Below, one piece after another: positions 25,006 to 35,771 of a stretch of 64,000 bases of DNA (position 1 is the stretch's first letter; every line of letters starts with the position of its first letter). The stretch is from the NCBI RefSeq assembly GCF_004795855.1, contig NZ_CP039252.1, positions 558,001 to 622,000 on the forward strand. The letters run 5' to 3'. The DNA is from Hydrogenophaga sp. PAMC20947. Lineage in GTDB: Bacteria > Pseudomonadota > Gammaproteobacteria > Burkholderiales > Burkholderiaceae_C. Both the position numbers and the translations under genes were made by a program. The notes below the pieces were generated by a model. The model was given only the letters and a program-made list of their open reading frames with translations, was not told the DNA's origin and searched no databases.

Positions 25006-26255
25006 AGAGCGGACTCCAGGCGGGCGATCGCTTCGCGCAGCTGATCCATGCTGTTGGCGGTTGAAAACCGGAGGTAACGCCCCGGATCAGCCTGGCCAAA
25101 ATCCCGCCCGGGCGTGGTGGCCAACTGGCAGCGCTGCATCAGCTCGAAAGCGAGGGCCCAGCTGCCACCTTCGGGCCGATCGGCCGTGGCGGGCGGCAAA
25201 CCCCAGCGTTCGCACAGAGCCGAGACATCGGCCCAGGCGTAAAACGCACCATCGGGCATCACGGGTACCGTCAGGCCCAGGCGGTTGAGTTCCGGTATGA
25301 AGTAGTCGCGTCGGGCTTTGAAGGCGGCACGGCGGCGTTCGTATTCTTTGAGGCTTTCAGGATCGAAGCAGGCCAGCGCGGCGTGTTGCGCGATGGTGCT
25401 GGCGCAGATGAACAGGTTTTGTGCCAGGCGCTCGGCCACGGGCACCAGCGCCGGCGGCAGCACCAGCCAGCCCAGGCGCCAACCGGTCATGTTGAAGTAT
25501 TTCGAGAAGCTGTTGATGCTGATCACATCATCGCCCAGCCCATCGGGCAGGCCCAGCGCGCTGTGGCCGTAGGCATCGTCGAAGCTCAACCCTAGGTAGA
25601 TCTCATCGACCAGGGTCACACCGCCGCGCTCGCGCACGAAACGGGCGATTTTCTCCAGCTCCTGCCGTGCGATCGAGGTGCCCGTTGGGTTGGACGGCGA
25701 TGCCAGCAGCACCCCCCGTGTGGCGGGGCCCCAGGCCTGCTCCACCTGGGCCGCACTGAGCTGAAAGCGCTCTGCGGGCCCGGAAGGAAGCAAGACCGCG
25801 CGGCCTTCCGCTGCCTGCACAAACTGCCGGTTGCAGGGGTAGCTCGGGTCGGGCATGAGCACTTCATCGCCCGCTTCGACCAGGGCCAGACACGCCAGCT
25901 GCAGTGCGGCCGAGGCGCCTGCGGTGACCACGATGCGCTGGGGGTCGATGTCCAGTCCAAAACGGCTGGCATACCAGCCGCTGATCGCGCGGCGCAAGGC
26001 TGGCAGGCCGGTGGCCTGGGTGTATTGGCTGCGTCCGTCGCGAATGGCACGGTTGGCAGCCTCTTGAACCAAGATGGGCGCGGTGAAATCCGGTTCGCCG
26101 ATGTTGAGGTAAATCATCGGCCGCTGGTCCGGTCCGGCCTGAGCGGCCATGTCTGCCGCAGCTTTGGCCAGCTCCATCACATAAAACGGCTCCACGCGCT
26201 GAGCGCGCTGTGTGATGCGCATCGCCGGGGAGGACTCAGGCGCTCTGGCGTTCAA
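25002..26255 (-). CDS. Pyridoxal-phosphate-dependent class I aminotransferase
   Basis: 417 residues of fold-type I aminotransferase. It has NIGEPDF near the N terminus and [14 protein letters not shown]. The PLP-binding lysine is in [18 protein letters not shown] (Lys about residue 255), with DEIYLGL carrying the pyridine-binding Asp. SPSNPTGT and RLRFS-like C-terminal RYLRFS (carboxylate-binding Arg) are also present. It resembles the AspC/AlaA-like subgroup that acts on aspartate, alanine or aromatic substrates; specificity is not determined. It lies between nusB (end overlaps by four bases) and ybgC (stop overlaps GTG), in the rib-nusB-tol operon. Confidence 0.9.
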   Translation of the reverse strand: MNARAPESSPAMRITQRAQRVEPFYVMELAKAAADMAAQAGPDQRPMIYLNIGEPDFTAPILVQEAANRAIRDGRSQYTQATGLPALRRAISGWYASRFGLDIDPQRIVVTAGASAALQLACLALVEAGDEVLMPDPSYPCNRQFVQAAEGRAVLLPSGPAERFQLSAAQVEQAWGPATRGVLLASPSNPTGTSIARQELEKIARFVRERGGVTLVDEIYLGLSFDDAYGHSALGLPDGLGDDVISINSFSKYFNMTGWRLGWLVLPPALVPVAERLAQNLFICASTIAQHAALACFDPESLKEYERRRAAFKARRDYFIPELNRLGLTVPVMPDGAFYAWADVSALCERWGLPPATADRPEGGSWALAFELMQRCQLATTPGRDFGQADPGRYLRFSTANSMDQLREAIARLESAL

Positions 26256-26776
26256 AGGTTGCTGCCTTCAGGGGCCGGCGCTGGTTTGCCACGTGGTGCT
26301 GCCGCTGCGACCTCCAGCGGACGCAACTGGGCGGCGAGCTTGTGCAAAACGCCGTTGACGTATTTGTGGCCATCGGTGCCACCGAAAGATTTCGCCAGCT
26401 CGATGCATTCGTTGAGCACCACGCGCCAAGGCACGTCCAGGCAATGCTGAAATTCGTAGGCGCCCATCCACAGGACCCCGCGCTCAATCGGCGACACCTC
26501 CACCAGCGGCCGGTCGAGCATGGGTGTGATCAACGCGTCGAGCGAATCGGCCTGGGCGATGCAGCCGTGCAACACAGCGTCGTAGTGCACGCTGTCGGCC
26601 TTGTGAAAGCCCGCCAGATCGCGTGTGAACAGATCGATATCGGTGGCATCGTTGCGACCCACGATGTATTGGTACAGCGCCTGCAGCGCAAATTCACGGG
26701 CGCGGGTACGGGCCGATTTGTCGGATGCCTTGCGCGCCTTGGGCGTGCTATCGGCGTGGGAATCGGTCATGTTCAT
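26252..26776 (-). CDS. nusB: Transcription antitermination factor NusB
   Basis: 174 residues. The NusB fold begins at [20 protein letters not shown] and ends with [23 protein letters not shown], the conserved DG-x-(K/R)-(F/Y)-VNGVL motif that contacts RNA. A charged N-terminal extension (about 24 residues) and a short Ala/Pro-rich C-terminal tail are additions over the E. coli protein (139 residues). NusB with NusE binds boxA in rRNA leaders. It follows ribH with a one-base overlap, the standard ribH-nusB linkage in Proteobacteria. Confidence 0.95.
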   Translation of the reverse strand: MNMTDSHADSTPKARKASDKSARTRAREFALQALYQYIVGRNDATDIDLFTRDLAGFHKADSVHYDAVLHGCIAQADSLDALITPMLDRPLVEVSPIERGVLWMGAYEFQHCLDVPWRVVLNECIELAKSFGGTDGHKYVNGVLHKLAAQLRPLEVAAAAPRGKPAPAPEGSNL

Positions 26777-27240
26777 TATCCAATCTGTTCCAGCACATGG
26801 GCCATTTCAACCGCCACGCGTGCTGCGTCACGGCCTTTGTCTACCTGGCGGGCCACCGCCTGCTCCAGGTTTTCAGTGGTGATGATGGCGTTGGCGATCG
26901 GCACCTGGTAGTCGAGCGACAAGCGTGTCACACCGGCGCCCGATTCGTTGGCCACCAGCTCGAAGTGGTAGGTTTCACCGCGGATGATGCAGCCCAGTGC
27001 AATCAGGGCGTCGAAATCATCGCGTTCGGCCATGGCCTGCAGCGCCACGGGAACTTCCAGTGCCCCGGGGACCTTGACGTGGGTGATGTGTTTTTCCAGC
27101 ACACCCAGCTGGAGCAATTCATCGTGGCAGGCTTGGAAGAGCGCATCGGTGATGCCCTCGTTGAAGCGCGCTTGAACGATGCCGATGGAGAGCTTCTTGC
27201 CATCGAGCAGGTTGGAGGTGCCTTTGTCTGCGCCAAACAT
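26776..27240 (-). CDS. ribH: 6,7-dimethyl-8-ribityllumazine synthase
   Basis: 154 residues. The lumazine synthase fold is complete: [16 protein letters not shown] (substrate-binding Phe), [36 protein letters not shown] (catalytic His in the THxF-type site) and [13 protein letters not shown] 27240 starts [12 protein letters not shown]; the frame is open further upstream, but homologues do not extend there. It condenses the ribBX product with the pyrimidine from ribD. It lies between ribBX (29 bp gap) and nusB. Confidence 0.95.
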   Translation of the reverse strand: MFGADKGTSNLLDGKKLSIGIVQARFNEGITDALFQACHDELLQLGVLEKHITHVKVPGALEVPVALQAMAERDDFDALIALGCIIRGETYHFELVANESGAGVTRLSLDYQVPIANAIITTENLEQAVARQVDKGRDAARVAVEMAHVLEQIG

Positions 27241-27269
27241 GGTCAGTTCCGTTTCTTGTTGTAAGGGGG

Positions 27270-28412
27270 TCAGGCAGCGTCGCGCGCCAGGTAACCCGTG
27301 ATTTCCAGGCCATATCCCGTCATGCTGGGCATGCGGCGGGGATTGCCCATGAGCTGCATTTTTTGCACGCCGCATTCGCGGAGAATCTGGGCGCCCACAC
27401 CGTAAGAGCGCAGGTCCATGCGGCCCCGCTCAGGTGCGTGTGCCGACCGCGCTGTGCCGTCAAATTGGGCCATCAACTGATCGGCGGTTTCGCCGCAGTT
27501 GAGCAAAACCGCCACGCCCGCGCCCGCTTCACTGATGTGGCGCAGGCTGGCCTCAAGGCTCCAGCTGTGCATGGAGCGGCCGACTTCCAGCGCGTCCATT
27601 GCCGACAGCGGTTCGTGCACCCGCACGGCAACGCTGTCCTCCGCCGTCCAGCTGCCTTTCACCAGAGCCAGGTGCAGGGCGCCGCTGGGCTGATCGCGAA
27701 AGGCCGTCGCGGTGAAGTTGCCAAACGCCGTTTCCAGCGCACGGCTGCTGACCTTTTGCACCAGGGACTCGGTGCGGCTGCGGTGTTCGATCAGATCAGC
27801 GATGGTGCCGATCTTCAAACCATGTTCTGCGGCAAACAGCTGCAGGTCGGGCAGGCGTGCCATGGTGCCGTCATCTTTCATGATCTCGCAGATGACGGCC
27901 GCCGGCGAGCAGCCAGCCATGGCTGCCAAATCACAGCCCGCTTCGGTGTGGCCGGCGCGCATGAGCACCCCCCCCTCGACCGCTTGCAACGGGAAAATAT
28001 GTCCGGGCTGCACCAGATCGGTCGGCAAGGCCCCAGACGCCACAGCGGCCTCGATCGTGCGCGAGCGGTCGGCCGCCGAGATGCCGGTGGTCACGCCTTC
28101 CGCCGCTTCAATCGACACGGTGAAGGCCGTGCCCTTTTTGTCGCCATTGCGGGCCACCATGGGCGGCAACTGCAGGCGCTCGCAGCGTTCGCGCGTGAGT
28201 GTGAGGCAGATCAGGCCGCGCCCGAAACGGGCCATGAAATTGATGGCCTCCGGGGTGACCTGATCGGCCGCCAGCACCAGATCGCCTTCGTTTTCACGGT
28301 CTTCTTCGTCGACCAGAATGACCATGCGGCCAGCTCGCATGTCGGCCACGATGTCTTCGATGGGTGAGACTGCAACCGGCGTGTGGTGCGCCATCGATTC
28401 GGGTGCGTTCAT
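27270..28412 (-). CDS. ribB: RibBX: 3,4-dihydroxy-2-butanone-4-phosphate synthase with degenerate GTP cyclohydrolase II domain
   Basis: 380 residues. The N-terminal half is a full RibB domain: [16 protein letters not shown] (Mg-binding Glu), [12 protein letters not shown] and a catalytic ICEIM segment. The C-terminal half keeps the length and some blocks of GTP cyclohydrolase II ([24 protein letters not shown]) but lacks the three zinc-binding Cys of the normal VHSECLTGD...RCDCG region; here it reads [18 protein letters not shown]. This matches the RibBX variant described in Proteobacteria, in which the second domain is not a working GTP cyclohydrolase. A true RibA is expected elsewhere. The gene overlaps the ribE stop by four bases. 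Confidence 0.93.
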   Translation of the reverse strand: MNAPESMAHHTPVAVSPIEDIVADMRAGRMVILVDEEDRENEGDLVLAADQVTPEAINFMARFGRGLICLTLTRERCERLQLPPMVARNGDKKGTAFTVSIEAAEGVTTGISAADRSRTIEAAVASGALPTDLVQPGHIFPLQAVEGGVLMRAGHTEAGCDLAAMAGCSPAAVICEIMKDDGTMARLPDLQLFAAEHGLKIGTIADLIEHRSRTESLVQKVSSRALETAFGNFTATAFRDQPSGALHLALVKGSWTAEDSVAVRVHEPLSAMDALEVGRSMHSWSLEASLRHISEAGAGVAVLLNCGETADQLMAQFDGTARSAHAPERGRMDLRSYGVGAQILRECGVQKMQLMGNPRRMPSMTGYGLEITGYLARDAA

Positions 28413-29062
28413 TCGGATGGGTCCTTGCGTTGGAAAGTGGTGGTCCCGGCGCTGAGCATGCGCTCAACGTAGCGGGCCACAGTATCGATTTCGAGGTTGA
28501 CGCGGCTACCGGCCTGAAGCTGGCCCAGCGCGGTGTTTTCCACGGTGTGGGGAATGAGGTTGATGCTGAATTCACAGCCTTCGGCGCTGTCAGCGACCTT
28601 GTTGACCGTGAGGCTCACGCCATTGATGGTGATCGAGCCTTTGTAGGCCAGGAATTTGCCCAGCTCAGCGGGCGCCATCACGCGCAGCTCCCAGCTCTCG
28701 CCCACTTGGGCGAAACGGGTTATTTTGCCGATACCGTCTACATGGCCGGACACAATGTGGCCGCCCAACCGGTCGTTTGCCCGGAGCGCCTTCTCGAGGT
28801 TGATGCGGCTGCCGACATCGGCCAGGCCGCTGGTGCGGGCCAGCGATTCAACAGAAATGTCGATGGTGAAGCGTTGCTGGGGCAGATCCAGCGAGGTGAC
28901 GGTCATGCAGGCGCCATTGAGCGCAATGCTGTCGCCCAGGCCCGCGTCGTCGAGGTAGCCCGGAGGCGCCTCTAGGGTGAGTCGCTTGCCGTGGTCCAAA
29001 GAGCTGCCCAGGTCGTGGAGGGCGGCGATCCGTCCCACGCCGGTGATGATGCCGGTAAACAT
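28409..29062 (-). CDS. ribE: Riboflavin synthase, alpha subunit
   Basis: 217 residues made of two lumazine-binding domains. MFTGIITGVGRI opens the first and LGGHIVSGHVDGIGKI begins the second, with GSITINGVSLTVN near residue 145. It dismutates two 6,7-dimethyl-8-ribityllumazine molecules to riboflavin. ATG 29062 is chosen because nearly all homologues begin MFTGI; an ATG 51 bp upstream is in frame but unlikely. It overlaps ribBX and lies 115 bp after ribD. I saw no FMN-riboswitch motif in that gap. Confidence 0.95.
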   Translation of the reverse strand: MFTGIITGVGRIAALHDLGSSLDHGKRLTLEAPPGYLDDAGLGDSIALNGACMTVTSLDLPQQRFTIDISVESLARTSGLADVGSRINLEKALRANDRLGGHIVSGHVDGIGKITRFAQVGESWELRVMAPAELGKFLAYKGSITINGVSLTVNKVADSAEGCEFSINLIPHTVENTALGQLQAGSRVNLEIDTVARYVERMLSAGTTTFQRKDPSE

Positions 29063-29177
29063 CCGGCTATTTTCGCAGGGTTTCCAGGCCCTTTTGGTCG
29101 GACAGGCCTTCAAGGGAGGAAATAAACCCGGGGGGACGGCCGGATGAGGGGCGTCAAGGCTCGCCGGAAGCCACCTC

Positions 29178-30368
29178 TCAATCGAGAAAGCTGTCGTGTC
29201 CGGCTGTCCGAGCCAGCACCCTCAGGTCTTCACCGACCCTGTCGACGGCGTGAAAGCGCAACGACAGCCCATCTTCCAGTCGGGTGAGGGCTGTCATGTG
29301 CGACATGCCCATCCCTGGCCCCAGCAGTTTGGGCGCCAGATAGACGAGAAATTCGTCCACCAGCCCTTCGCGCACCAGCGATCCATTGAGCTTGTGCCCG
29401 GCCTCCACATGCAGCTCATTGACCTCTCGACGGCCCAGATCCAGCAGCATGGCGGCCAGATTCACCTTGTTGCGGGTGGCCTCGGTGAGTCCAGGCAAAT
29501 GGATGACGGTGGCGCCCCGTTGCTCCAAGGCCGCGCGCCTTTCAGCATCGTCTTGGGCACAGTAAATCCAGATCTGGCGTGGGATGGCCCCTTGGGCGGG
29601 CTCGCCTTCGGTGTCAAACAGCTTGGCCGACACAGGCGTTTCGAGGCGGCTGTCCACAATGACCAGATGGGGCTGGCGTGGGGTGTCCACCAGACGCACG
29701 TTCAGGCGGGGGTCGTCTTCGATCACCGTGCCGATGCCGGTGAGCACCGCGCAAGCCCGGGCACGCCAGGCGTGGCCATCGGCCCGGGCCTCAGCCCCCG
29801 TGATCCATTGGCTGACGCCATTGTTCAAGGCGGTGGTGCCGTCCAGGGATGCCGCGGTTTTCATGCGCACCCAAGGCTTGCCCCGGACCATGCGGCTGAA
29901 GAACCCCAGGTTCAGTTCCCGGGCTTCGCGGGCGGGTGCGCTGTCGGTCGGCATGACTTCAACGTCAATGCCGGCCGCCCGCAAACGCGCGAGGCCTTGG
30001 CCGGCGACCAGCGGGTTCGGGTCCAGTGTGGCGATCACCACCTTGGCAACACCCGCCTTGATGAGCGCATCGCAGCAGGGCGGGGTCCGACCATGATGGG
30101 AGCAAGGCTCCAGGGTCACATAGGCGGTGCAGCCTTGCGTGGTATTGCGCCGTTCTTGCGCATCGCGCAGGGCCATCACTTCGGCGTGAGGGCCGCCTGC
30201 ACGCTGGGTGGCGCCTTCTCCGATCACTTCACCATTTGCGGCGAGTAGAACGCAGCCCACCCGGGGATTGGGGTTGGACAGGGACAGGCATGTGCGGGCA
30301 TGCCGCAGTGCTGTCAGCAAAGGCGAGGGGGACTGATGCGCAGAAGTGCCGCTCAACGCTTCCAGCAC
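29178..30368 (-). CDS. ribD: Bifunctional diaminohydroxyphosphoribosylaminopyrimidine deaminase / 5-amino-6-(5-phosphoribosylamino)uracil reductase
   Basis: 396 residues in two domains. The deaminase (residues 1-~150) has the zinc site PHAEVMAL and [17 protein letters not shown]. The reductase (about 165-396) has [21 protein letters not shown] and [14 protein letters not shown]. It performs steps two and three of riboflavin synthesis. The GTG at 30368 overlaps the end of the pilin gene by 16 bp; a TTG at 30356 would just overlap the pilin stop. It is the first rib gene of the run and has no obvious promoter of its own, so pilus-operon read-through or a promoter inside pilE is implied. Confidence 0.93.
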   Translation of the reverse strand: MLEALSGTSAHQSPSPLLTALRHARTCLSLSNPNPRVGCVLLAANGEVIGEGATQRAGGPHAEVMALRDAQERRNTTQGCTAYVTLEPCSHHGRTPPCCDALIKAGVAKVVIATLDPNPLVAGQGLARLRAAGIDVEVMPTDSAPAREARELNLGFFSRMVRGKPWVRMKTAASLDGTTALNNGVSQWITGAEARADGHAWRARACAVLTGIGTVIEDDPRLNVRLVDTPRQPHLVIVDSRLETPVSAKLFDTEGEPAQGAIPRQIWIYCAQDDAERRAALEQRGATVIHLPGLTEATRNKVNLAAMLLDLGRREVNELHVEAGHKLNGSLVREGLVDEFLVYLAPKLLGPGMGMSHMTALTRLEDGLSLRFHAVDRVGEDLRVLARTAGHDSFLD

Positions 30369-30781
30369 TCATCCGTGGTCAAGGAGCCCGAGACCGTGCG
30401 TGCGCCGGTATTGCTCAGGGTCATGGTGCCGCATTTGTCGGCGGTTTGTCCGTCAACGCCGGTGGCCGTGAGGGTATATGTGTTGGCGGCAGACACCACC
30501 GTCATGGTGTAGCGGCCACCCTCAACGGTCAGCACGCCCGACGGAACATTGGCTGTGACCGGGTAGGCGCCTTGCGCAGTCGCGGCACGCTCCATCCATT
30601 GGGCGGTTTGCTGCAGCCCTGATTTGGCCTTGGCGCGGTTTGAGCGCAAGATGTATTCGGAGTAGCTGGGGACGGCAATGGCGGCCAGAATGCCAACCAC
30701 CGCCACCACAATCATCAACTCGATCAATGTAAAACCACGCTGGCGCAAAAAACCAGAGGAGCCGAATTTTGAATGCTTCAT
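30353..30781 (-). CDS. pilE: Type IV pilin-like protein (PilE class, minor)
   Basis: 142 residues with a class III signal: a charged leader ending RQRG, then [28 protein letters not shown]. Gly -1, Phe +1 and Glu +5 are all present. Two Cys near the C terminus (DKCG and DECW) can form the D-region disulfide. It follows pilY1 by 16 bp and is the last gene of the minor-pilin operon. It is more likely the minor PilE than the major pilin. The ATG at 30781 is preferred over an upstream in-frame start because prepilin leaders are short. Confidence 0.9.
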   Translation of the reverse strand: MKHSKFGSSGFLRQRGFTLIELMIVVAVVGILAAIAVPSYSEYILRSNRAKAKSGLQQTAQWMERAATAQGAYPVTANVPSGVLTVEGGRYTMTVVSAANTYTLTATGVDGQTADKCGTMTLSNTGARTVSGSLTTDECWKR

Positions 30782-30797
30782 ATGGGGCTTCCAGAGA

Positions 30798-33700
30798 TTA
30801 GCGGAGCTCACGCCAGTCGGTGCGGGCACCAAAGAGACCAGGGATGCAAAGATCAGCGATCGCCCCTGGGATCACTGTGCCACAGGTGCTCGAGATACAA
30901 CTCGATCCGGTGCAGGCGCAATCGGCTCCTACGCACTGGCACAGTTTGCTGTTGCACACACAGTCGGCACCGCTGCAGGTTCCACCACAGTTTTCACCAG
31001 CGGGGCAGGTGGGGCCATCACAGCCTGTACCGGCTTCACAGTAGGCACCGCCGGTGCCGGTGCCCGTACCGGAGTTGGAACTGGTCGAGCAGTCCGAGCC
31101 CGTGCAATTGGCGTCGCTTGATATGGCCCTCTGGCGGCCATTCTTGATGTCGGTCAGCGAGGCGAATTCACCCGTACCAAACGCGGTTCGAGTGGCTGTG
31201 GGCGCGGCTTCGCCGAACAGGGGTGTAGAGCCTGCTTTGCCGCTGATGGCGTTCAACGCGGTGATGTAGCCTTTGTCCACAGCGGAAGACAGATCGCAGG
31301 TTTCGCCCTCAATGGCCTCTTTGGGCACCACGCTGCCCACCAAGACGGTCGACTCACCGAGGTACAGCGGGTTGGACAAAACCCGCTCGCCCGAGATGGG
31401 CAGATCGAGGTACCAGCCGCGTTTGGCGCTGCTGTCGGTGAGGGAGTAGGCGACGGTGTTGCTCGAGGTGCTCACATAGCCGCTGCTGTCGGTGGAGGTC
31501 ACGGTTTGTGCGACCAGGGCACTGCGCCCGGTAGAGATGCTCGCACCCGACCCCTCGGAGCTCAACACGCTGGTGCCGCTCAGGGCGTAAGTGGTTTTGT
31601 CCCAGACCGAATAGGTGGTCTGGACTTGCGGCGAACTGGCGTCCCGGTCAGAGGCAATGAGGTCCTTGCCGGTACCGAACACGACCTGCTTGCCACCGTA
31701 GGGGTGGTTCAGCACCACGGGTGCCGCTGTGATGGGCTGGGTAGCGCCACCGGATGTCTTCGCGACATACAGTGGCTGGCATGAGGTGGAGTTGGAGCAC
31801 ACCGAGTCGCCAGACCAGGCACTCACGCCCCAATTGGTGTCACTGGTCTTGATGAGGTTGAACTTCCAGAGGTTGCCTTTGAGGTCACCAGCGTAAACGA
31901 CGTCCATGGTGCCGTTGCCGTCAACATCCACCGCGCGGGGTGCACCGAGGCCGTTGGTTTGTCCTGTGCTGCTGTTCGCGACAATGGGCTTCAGTTCCTT
32001 GGCGCCGTCCAGGTACTGGATCAGCAAAACGGGGCGTTCGTTGGTGCTGTTGTAGCCATTGCCCATGAGGACGGCCCAGCGGCCGTTGTTGAGCTTTACG
32101 ATTTGCTGAGAAATGCTTTGGGTTCCGTTGTCCAACGTCGGGGCCGCGAAAATATGTCCGATATCCGCGTGCGTCGTGGCGGTGTTGTCCAGGATCACGA
32201 CGGAACTGTCGCCCGTGCCGGGGTCGGTGAAAGCTGGGCTGGTCACGTCCAGGATGAAATAGCCTTTGCCGCCTGCGCCAAGCGCGCCCACCAAATAGGT
32301 CTTCCAGCTGCTGCCGTTGTAGGCATCGCCCGTGAACGGGTGGCCGTCAACGAAATAGCTGTGTGAATAGTCTGTCTGTGTGAAATTGCGCAAATTGGCA
32401 TAAGCGCCGAGTGGCACATAGGCCAGCACTTCCTTGCCGGTGCTGGCATTGAAACCGTGCAGCATGCCGTCGTTGGCGCCCACATACAAGACCGGCGTCC
32501 GGCCGGAGTTGGACGAGCGGAAACTGGCGTGCCCGGTGTAATCGGTGTCCATGCGCAATGGCTTGCCGGTGTACCAGATGTTGGAATTGACAATATCACC
32601 CAGACGGGAGTCTCGGTTGCGAAGATAACCGCCGGTTTCGCGCTGTTCTTTGGTGCGATCCCCCCGGAGGAAGTCCACGCGCGCTTCGCCCACCGTGGTG
32701 GTGTCGCTGGTCCCATTGCGCAGGACGCTCTTTTGAGTGGCGTCGAGATTGGCCCATTTGAAGCCTTTGCCCACCGTGCCATTGTGTGTCAGCACCACCC
32801 GGGTCGATGGGTTAAAGACCGACAGGTCGGTGCTGTTCATCAGCGTGCTGGCGGTCCATGTCGCGGATGTGCTGGGCAGGCCTGTCTTGCTCGCAATGGC
32901 ATAAGCGGAGAGATCGCCCGTCCAGTTCTCGGAATTGAACTTGGCGATGTAAGCAAATGCACCTGTGGTCAGGCGGGTAGAGCTGGTGGCGATCGAGACC
33001 AGCGGCTTGGCCGTTTGCGCGAGAATGTTGCTGAGGATGTCCTGGAAAGCGGCTTGAAGGTCGCTCGGGGTGCGCGCCGGGTAGTATTTACCGCGCCCAT
33101 TCAAGGCTGCGTGCCAGAGATCAGAAGCGCGTCGTGTGTCGGAACCGGACATCACATCAAGCCAACTCACGGTGCCGTTGAACAGATTGGCGTAGTCGCC
33201 ACCGTAGTTATCGTCCGTCGTTGCATCCCAGACAGGCGTGGCGCCCCAACTGGTGGCATCGTCGCCAAAACCAATGGTGTATTGGGTAACACCTTGCCAG
33301 GTCATGGGGTTGTTTTTAGGGTTCCAGTAAGTGCTGACCGATAGGGCGCCGACCGTTTGTGCCGTGGTGACATCTTTGATGGCGCGAACATCGTTCGCCA
33401 AACTGGACTGGAAGTCGGTCGCCCAGTTACGCATGGCCCAGTCGGCCAGTGTTCCCTTGCTGCCACCAAAGCTGTCTCTGTAGAGGCCAGTCTGAGGGTC
33501 GGTTGTGCTGTAGGTGGTACCGTCAGGCAGGGTGCGGGTTGTGCCGTCGTAGTTGCCTGCATTGGGTGAAGCCGAACCTGTGTTGTTCCATGCACCGTCG
33601 GTCATCAGGATGTGATAACTGCGTCGGCAGGAAAGGTACGGGCTGGCCGTTACCGTGGGTTCCTTGGCAAACAGACTGTTCACCCCTGTTGGGGTCGACA

Positions 33701-34202
33701 TATAGCCATAGACATTCGCCAGCATTTTGTGAGATGGGGTGCCGTTGCTGGGCGTCAGACTGGTGATGAAGTTGTTGAAGTTCGTCCGGTGTGTGCCCGA
33801 AAATACTTTGACACTGTTGATTGCGCCTGCACTCAGCGTGGATTGATCGTTTCGTTGGTCCGACGGGCGCGAGTATCGCCCGTTGTCCCACATGGTTTGC
33901 CAGCCCAGGCGAATCCGGTCATCGACAATGATGCCTTTGGTGCCGGCAGTGGGGTTTCCAAACGTGTTGATCATGGCCGCTTTCAGGCTGGTCATGCGGG
34001 TGGGGATGTCCCAACCCATGCTGCCCGAATCGTCCACCGATACGATGATGTTGGGTGCAGGCTCCCGGGCTCCAGCGCCAGGAGGGGTCTGGCTGAAGGT
34101 CATCTGCCCGGCGTGCGCCGAGCTGGTGGCCATCAAGAGAATGGCCGCTGCGGCCAAGTGGTGTCGTTTGAAACGATTCATGGCTGGAATTCCTGTTTTC
34201 AT
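30798..34202 (-). CDS. pilY1: PilY1, type IV pilus tip adhesin/regulator with Cys-rich tail
   Basis: 1134 residues with a signal peptide (cleavage near AHA-GQ). The N-terminal half carries a von Willebrand-like segment with the MIDAS motif DDSGSMG. The PilY1 C-terminal beta-propeller domain spans about residues 400-990 ([34 protein letters not shown]). A calcium-binding loop, DVDGNGTMD, is near residue 755. Residues ~1030-1115 form a tail with about 16 Cys. ATG 34202 has a GGGAG site and replaces a longer frame. PilY1 acts outside the cell in pilus extension, adhesion and surface sensing. It follows pilX by 13 bp. Confidence 0.94.
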   Translation of the reverse strand: MKTGIPAMNRFKRHHLAAAAILLMATSSAHAGQMTFSQTPPGAGAREPAPNIIVSVDDSGSMGWDIPTRMTSLKAAMINTFGNPTAGTKGIIVDDRIRLGWQTMWDNGRYSRPSDQRNDQSTLSAGAINSVKVFSGTHRTNFNNFITSLTPSNGTPSHKMLANVYGYMSTPTGVNSLFAKEPTVTASPYLSCRRSYHILMTDGAWNNTGSASPNAGNYDGTTRTLPDGTTYSTTDPQTGLYRDSFGGSKGTLADWAMRNWATDFQSSLANDVRAIKDVTTAQTVGALSVSTYWNPKNNPMTWQGVTQYTIGFGDDATSWGATPVWDATTDDNYGGDYANLFNGTVSWLDVMSGSDTRRASDLWHAALNGRGKYYPARTPSDLQAAFQDILSNILAQTAKPLVSIATSSTRLTTGAFAYIAKFNSENWTGDLSAYAIASKTGLPSTSATWTASTLMNSTDLSVFNPSTRVVLTHNGTVGKGFKWANLDATQKSVLRNGTSDTTTVGEARVDFLRGDRTKEQRETGGYLRNRDSRLGDIVNSNIWYTGKPLRMDTDYTGHASFRSSNSGRTPVLYVGANDGMLHGFNASTGKEVLAYVPLGAYANLRNFTQTDYSHSYFVDGHPFTGDAYNGSSWKTYLVGALGAGGKGYFILDVTSPAFTDPGTGDSSVVILDNTATTHADIGHIFAAPTLDNGTQSISQQIVKLNNGRWAVLMGNGYNSTNERPVLLIQYLDGAKELKPIVANSSTGQTNGLGAPRAVDVDGNGTMDVVYAGDLKGNLWKFNLIKTSDTNWGVSAWSGDSVCSNSTSCQPLYVAKTSGGATQPITAAPVVLNHPYGGKQVVFGTGKDLIASDRDASSPQVQTTYSVWDKTTYALSGTSVLSSEGSGASISTGRSALVAQTVTSTDSSGYVSTSSNTVAYSLTDSSAKRGWYLDLPISGERVLSNPLYLGESTVLVGSVVPKEAIEGETCDLSSAVDKGYITALNAISGKAGSTPLFGEAAPTATRTAFGTGEFASLTDIKNGRQRAISSDANCTGSDCSTSSNSGTGTGTGGAYCEAGTGCDGPTCPAGENCGGTCSGADCVCNSKLCQCVGADCACTGSSCISSTCGTVIPGAIADLCIPGLFGARTDWRELR

Positions 34203-34215
34203 CTTTTTCTCCCAC

Positions 34216-34962
34216 TTAAGAGCCGGTGGAGACATTGGGCACAAACAACGAGCGGAGCACCACGCGTGTACCCGGTTTGAGGCCGTTCACCATGGCCGTG
34301 ATCCGGTAAACAAAGGGTTGGCTGTCGGCCGGTATGGGCACACCCGCAACGGGTACGCCTACCGCAGAATCTGTGTTGTAGGGCAATACCTCAACCCAAT
34401 ACCAGGCGGCAAAGTTGCCATCTGCGCGTTGCCTCAGCAGCGGGTTGCCGGTTTGTCCGGTGCTGTCTGACAGGTTGGCGCGGGTGTACTGCCCGTAGTT
34501 CGCGGGCACGCCGGCCGCTGTCATGGCGGTCACTCTGGCCGCGTCGTTCCACCAGTTTGCGCCCAAGGCCAAGTCGGTGGCCGGATCGGAAATGCAGATG
34601 CCGTTGCGGCACTGTGCGCCTGCGAGATTGGCCACGGCATCGTCGAGATCGTAGGTTTTTGTGGATGGAAAGAAGGGCAAGCTGTTGCCGCGGTCCCTGC
34701 AGCCGTCAAATCCGGCATCCGTGCGGCAAAGCGCGCCGCCCAATAAGGTGCCGCGGATATCCGTTTCGGCGTCTCCAATGAGGGCTTCTGCCGCCGTATA
34801 GGCACGCTGGTAGTCGCTTTCGTTGCCCACCAGCGACTCGTTGAGCCAGTTGGTGCGGGAGGCGCTCAACACGAGGATGGTGCCCAGCAAGAGCATCACC
34901 ATCACCACGATGAGCGAAATCCCCCGTTGTGATTGGGTAGGGCGGAGTGAATGGCGGGTCAT
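34216..34962 (-). CDS. pilX: PilX, minor pilus assembly protein
   Basis: 248 residues. A leader with QRG precedes ISLIVVMVMLLLGTILVLSAS, the hydrophobic N-terminal helix of a PilX-type pseudopilin. The usual Glu at +5 is replaced by Val, which is common in PilX. PilX_N (about residues 10-60) is followed by a globular part with NWLNESLVGNESDYQRAYTAAEALIGDAE, typical of the family. ATG 34962 overlaps the pilW stop (ATGA). With PilV, PilW and PilE it forms the tip complex that primes pilus assembly and holds PilY1. Confidence 0.9.
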   Translation of the reverse strand: MTRHSLRPTQSQRGISLIVVMVMLLLGTILVLSASRTNWLNESLVGNESDYQRAYTAAEALIGDAETDIRGTLLGGALCRTDAGFDGCRDRGNSLPFFPSTKTYDLDDAVANLAGAQCRNGICISDPATDLALGANWWNDAARVTAMTAAGVPANYGQYTRANLSDSTGQTGNPLLRQRADGNFAAWYWVEVLPYNTDSAVGVPVAGVPIPADSQPFVYRITAMVNGLKPGTRVVLRSLFVPNVSTGS

Positions 34963-35771
34963 GACAGGGACTGGAGGTTGCGCAGGGTGAAGACCTGCCG
35001 GAACACGCGGCGGATGCGTCCGTCGTCTGCGATGTTTTCGTTGTTGCAGCCCACCGTGACCTGGCCACCTGTGGCGTTGTTGGCCGTGGTGCCCGTCATG
35101 CGCACACAGACTTGAACCGCCTCGACTGCGGTCCAGTCGGCGACGGTGTTCGCAGCGCGGTACTGGAGCTGGCTGGGTGTCACGCCTGCCACACGCACCG
35201 CGTACCAGAACTGAAGGTCTTCGACGTTGTCCAGGAAAGGTTGGTTTTGCGCGGCCGCAGCGCCCGTGACCGGTGTAGCGCACCGGAATGCGCCGGCCAA
35301 GACCTGGAAGATGCTGGTGATGTTGGTGGCGGTTGCGTCGGGTGTTTGACCGAAACAGTTGCTCACGCCGGCGGCACCATTGGGCGAAACGCTGTAACTC
35401 ACCGTGAGCTCGTCGGGCGCACCGTTGGTGCCGGAGACGGAAACGGGACTGGCCGCAACAGGGATCACCCCCGCAATGCCTGAGTAGGTGCCCAGGTACT
35501 TGAACTTGCCGAAGCCGCTTTCCACCACCGGCACAGCACCCGCCTGTTTCAACTGACGGCCAATGACCCGCATGACGGTGGCGGCGTCTTGTTGGAGGCG
35601 CACGGTGTCGCTGACCGTGGTGGTGGCAACGCGGTTGTATATCAGGGTGCCGACGGCGGCGATGGACACCAGCAGGCCGATGGTGATGCCCACCATCAAC
35701 TCCACAAGCGTGACGCCGCGCTGCTTGTGCATCGCCCCCGTGGGTCGGCTGAATGATTTTTGGCGGATCAT
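34959..35771 (-). CDS. pilW: PilW, minor type IV pilus assembly protein
   Basis: 270 residues with a prepilin leader ending KQRG and the helix VTLVELMVGITIGLLVSIAAVGTLI (Glu +5 present). The PilW domain continues with LQQDAATVMRVIGRQLKQAGA, a family hallmark. Cys pairs in the globular part (NCFGQ, FRCATP, VCVRM, GCNNE) may form disulfides. ATG 35771 overlaps the pilV stop (ATGA), and its own stop overlaps pilX. It has the same tip-complex role as the neighbouring minor pilins. Confidence 0.92.
   Translation of the reverse strand: MIRQKSFSRPTGAMHKQRGVTLVELMVGITIGLLVSIAAVGTLIYNRVATTTVSDTVRLQQDAATVMRVIGRQLKQAGAVPVVESGFGKFKYLGTYSGIAGVIPVAASPVSVSGTNGAPDELTVSYSVSPNGAAGVSNCFGQTPDATATNITSIFQVLAGAFRCATPVTGAAAAQNQPFLDNVEDLQFWYAVRVAGVTPSQLQYRAANTVADWTAVEAVQVCVRMTGTTANNATGGQVTVGCNNENIADDGRIRRVFRQVFTLRNLQSLS

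Noticed and set aside
29063..29177. FMN riboswitch ahead of ribE or ribD
   Set aside because: The conserved RFN elements (e.g. the GGCGGTAA-type and GAGCCCGCGA-type blocks) are not present in either gap.
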